A stretch of DNA of 64,000 nucleotides from Arthrobacter wenxiniae (GTDB taxonomy: Bacteria > Actinomycetota > Actinomycetes > Actinomycetales > Micrococcaceae). Within the stretch, counting starts at the first letter, position 1. Each line of letters starts with the position of its first letter. The stretch spans positions 248,001 through 312,000 of the forward strand of contig NZ_JAAMFM010000001.1 in NCBI RefSeq assembly GCF_013376105.1, read 5' to 3'. Under the pieces are notes generated by a model. The model did no database searches and was not told the DNA's origin. It saw nothing but the letters and a program-made list of their open reading frames with translations. Below, piece by piece: positions 62,236 to 64,000 of the stretch. A program made the translations under genes and the position numbers.

Positions 62236-62346
62236 AAGTCCTCACAGTCTAGCAGTGGCACGACGCCGGACGGTCACCTGGGTGGGTCATCTCACCTTTC
62301 ACCACCTGGCACGTGGCGCGCCGCCAGGGTCCAATCGGGCTCCACG

Positions 62347-63345
62347 TCATGGGGTCACCGCCTCCAGCGCCGTCCCGTCCAGGCGCAGCTTCCTGCCCAC
62401 CCGCTTGGCGCAGGCCAGCATCACCACGGTTTCCTGCAATTCGATGCCGGGGATGTCCTGCTGCAGCGTCAGTTCCACGTCCATGATGTCCGCCACGGAT
62501 CTCAGCCACATGATGATGGTGAAGTTGCTTGACCCCGTCGTCGAGGCGATGAACCTGACGTAGGGAAGCCGCCGAAGGGCCGCGGCGGCTGCCTCGTGCC
62601 GGCCGGCAGGCACCTTGGCAAACCATTGGCAGGTCACCGGATAGCCGGAGAGCGGCTGGGCCATGTCGCAGCGCAGGGACAGGGCGCCTGAGGCGAGGAC
62701 CCTGTTCAGCTGCCGCTGCACCGTTGCCGGCGTCCGCCCCAGTTCGCGGGCCATCGCGGCCGCGGTGGCCCGGCCGTCGCGGGCCAGGGGCGGCAGCAGG
62801 GCCAAGTGGCTTTGCGGCAGGTGTCCGGGCACGGGCTCCGTCCGGGCCAGTGCCCGGAGTTGCTGCTGCTGGCCCCGGGAGAGCACATTCAGCCGCCAGG
62901 AGCTGCCGTTGAAGTGCTGGCGCGTGCAGAGCGATACGTTGTAGCCGAGGACGCCGTCAATGGCGCGGATGCGTGGGATGACATCCCCGCTGAGCTGGGC
63001 CATGGACTCCGTGATGACTGTCAGGATGAGCGCGCGGCTGCTCGCGGTCTGCTCCACCGTGATGACCTCGCCAATGGCGCACAGCTCCTCCACCACGTGG
63101 CCCTGGCCTTCCATGACGGCATCCACGCCGATGAAGGACAACGACACTTCCTGGGGGTCCCCCATCGGGTGGGCCGTCACCCAGGCGGCGCCCGAGGTCG
63201 CCAGGCGCTCCCAGCGGGCCGCCGCGCTGGTGGGGTGGACGCGCAAGACGGCGCCGACGTCGGTCCAGCCGGCGCGCGGGGCAATTTGCAGGGCCTGGAT
63301 GAGTGCCAGGTCCTCTTCACTCAAGGGTGCACGAGAATTCGCCAT
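62347..63345 (-). CDS. Lrp/AsnC family regulator, double-length
   Basis: Regulator of 332 residues, about twice the usual size, because two Lrp units are fused: first HTH (EEDLALIQALQIAPRAGWTD, PTSAAARWERL) with its effector-like domain (ALILTVITESMAQLSGDVIP), and second HTH (LLPPLARDGRATAAAMAREL, TPATVQRQLNRVL) with its domain (YVRFIASTTGSSNFTIIMWL). It is divergent from the amidohydrolase gene, which it probably controls. ATG 63345. Confidence 0.85.
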   Translation of the reverse strand: MANSRAPLSEEDLALIQALQIAPRAGWTDVGAVLRVHPTSAAARWERLATSGAAWVTAHPMGDPQEVSLSFIGVDAVMEGQGHVVEELCAIGEVITVEQTASSRALILTVITESMAQLSGDVIPRIRAIDGVLGYNVSLCTRQHFNGSSWRLNVLSRGQQQQLRALARTEPVPGHLPQSHLALLPPLARDGRATAAAMARELGRTPATVQRQLNRVLASGALSLRCDMAQPLSGYPVTCQWFAKVPAGRHEAAAAALRRLPYVRFIASTTGSSNFTIIMWLRSVADIMDVELTLQQDIPGIELQETVVMLACAKRVGRKLRLDGTALEAVTP

Positions 63346-63438
63346 TTACACCAACTTTTACATAATTCCATGGATTTAGACAGCTGTGATGCATCTCACC
63401 TCACACTGGAGGGACAGTCAACCGCTACAGGAGCCCCC
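63346..63438. promoter_or_regulatory. divergent lrp/amidohydrolase control region
   Basis: AT-rich 93-bp gap. It holds the palindrome GATGCATC at 63388-63395 inside the near-symmetric GTGATGCATCTCAC, a candidate operator for the Lrp-type regulator. Overlapping promoters cannot be separated by eye. Confidence 0.35.
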
Positions 63439-64000
63439 ATGCCGCTTTCCCCCGCAGACCTCACCCCGGACTTGGTCCGGTTCCGCCACGACATGCACCA
63501 ACATCCGGAGATCGGCCTGGACCTGCCGCGCACCCAGGAGCGCGTGCTCAAGGCCCTGGACGGACTGGGCTACGAGATTACGCTGGGCACGGACACCACC
63601 TCGGTCACCGCCGTGCTCCGCGGCGGCGGCCAGGGGCCGGTGCGGGGCCCGGCCCCGGACGCCGTCAAGCCGGTGGTCCTGCTCCGCGCCGACATGGACG
63701 CCCTGCCGGTCCAGGAACGCAGCGGCGTCGCCTACACCTCCCGCGTTGACGGCGCCATGCACGCCTGCGGCCACGACCTCCACACGGCCATGCTCACCGG
63801 CGCGGCCACCCTCCTGGCGGACCGGCGCGAGCACCTTGCCGGCGATGTGGTCCTGATGTTCCAGCCGGGCGAGGAAGGGCTCGACGGCGCATCCGTCATG
63901 ATCCGCGAGGGCGTCCTGGATGCCGCCGGGCGCCGCGCCGACGCCGCGTTCGGCATGCATGTCTTCTCCGCGATCGCGCCCCACGGCCAGTTCGTCACCA
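63439..64000 (+). CDS. M20 family amidohydrolase (3' end outside window)
   Basis: N-terminal 187 residues of a hippurate-hydrolase/IAA-amino-acid-hydrolase-like metallopeptidase; the gene continues past the window. Motifs visible: RFRHDMHQHPEIGLDLPRTQ at the start, VVLLRADMDALPVQERSG, the metal-binding MHACGHDLHTAMLTGAA and VLMFQPGEEG with catalytic Glu. It hydrolyses N-acyl amino acids or related amides in the cytoplasm. ATG 63439 follows CAGGAG by 6 nt. A GC-rich insert (GGGQGPVRGPAPDAVKP) sits between the first strand and RADMD. Divergent from the Lrp gene. Confidence 0.88.
   Translation, partial: MPLSPADLTPDLVRFRHDMHQHPEIGLDLPRTQERVLKALDGLGYEITLGTDTTSVTAVLRGGGQGPVRGPAPDAVKPVVLLRADMDALPVQERSGVAYTSRVDGAMHACGHDLHTAMLTGAATLLADRREHLAGDVVLMFQPGEEGLDGASVMIREGVLDAAGRRADAAFGMHVFSAIAPHGQFVT

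Overview
The window is high-GC chromosomal DNA whose gene content and style fit a Micrococcaceae-like actinobacterium (Arthrobacter or a relative). Pointers are the inositol cluster with a Cgl0158-type aldolase, a DUF3073 protein, a septum-formation lipodomain-type protein, a sortase-E-like LAETG anchor, an HspR-type inverted repeat before clpB, and many leaderless genes with a TANNNT hexamer 6-7 nt before the start codon. Species is not determined. No phage, insertion sequence, integrase or CRISPR array was seen.

Region 1 (1-11040, minus strand) is a myo-inositol catabolic operon read right to left: iolC kinase, Cgl0158-family aldolase, iolD, iolA/mmsA, two TIM-barrel isomerase/dehydratase genes, an inositol dehydrogenase, a sugar-porter permease and a second Gfo/Idh/MocA dehydrogenase cut by the window edge. 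A tautomerase gene upstream has its own promoter but carries the same TGTCCTGTCA motif as the iolC promoter.

Region 2 (11110-24615) is a compact, mostly overlapping minus-strand operon: an oligopeptide-type ABC importer (lipoprotein, two permeases, double ATPase) followed by CoA-thioester enzymes (PECR-like SDR, ADP-forming acyl-CoA synthetase, acyl-CoA dehydrogenase, enoyl-CoA hydratase, 3-hydroxyacyl-CoA dehydrogenase) and an alpha/beta hydrolase. A divergent TetR gene (overlapping a Nudix gene) and two near-identical operator-like sites control the shared intergenic region. The substrate is unknown; this is the best candidate for an undescribed catabolic system.

Region 3 (24637-36501): a heterodimeric ABC exporter, tRNA-Pro(CGG) with a strong terminator, an APC permease, a DUF6541-like membrane protein, an XRE-TPR regulator, and purC-purD on the minus strand; purC has an unusual in-frame insertion. 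Region 4 (36784-44302): a secreted, LAETG-anchored S1-type serine protease next to a lipoprotein that looks like a free-standing protease prodomain, then asparaginase, an SCP-like protein, a small membrane protein, purF and purM with a large nested terminator.

Region 5 (44401-64000): DUF3073, septum-formation protein, clpB with an HspR-type site, a TipA-like MerR regulator with an internal start, and a run of small, mostly leaderless single genes (DUF4031-HD fusion, ASCH, pentapeptide-like, sialidase, aldo/keto reductases, YccF, HutD/Ves), a coiled-coil membrane pair, a cation:proton antiporter, a DEAD-box helicase, a double-length Lrp regulator and a divergent, truncated M20 amidohydrolase.
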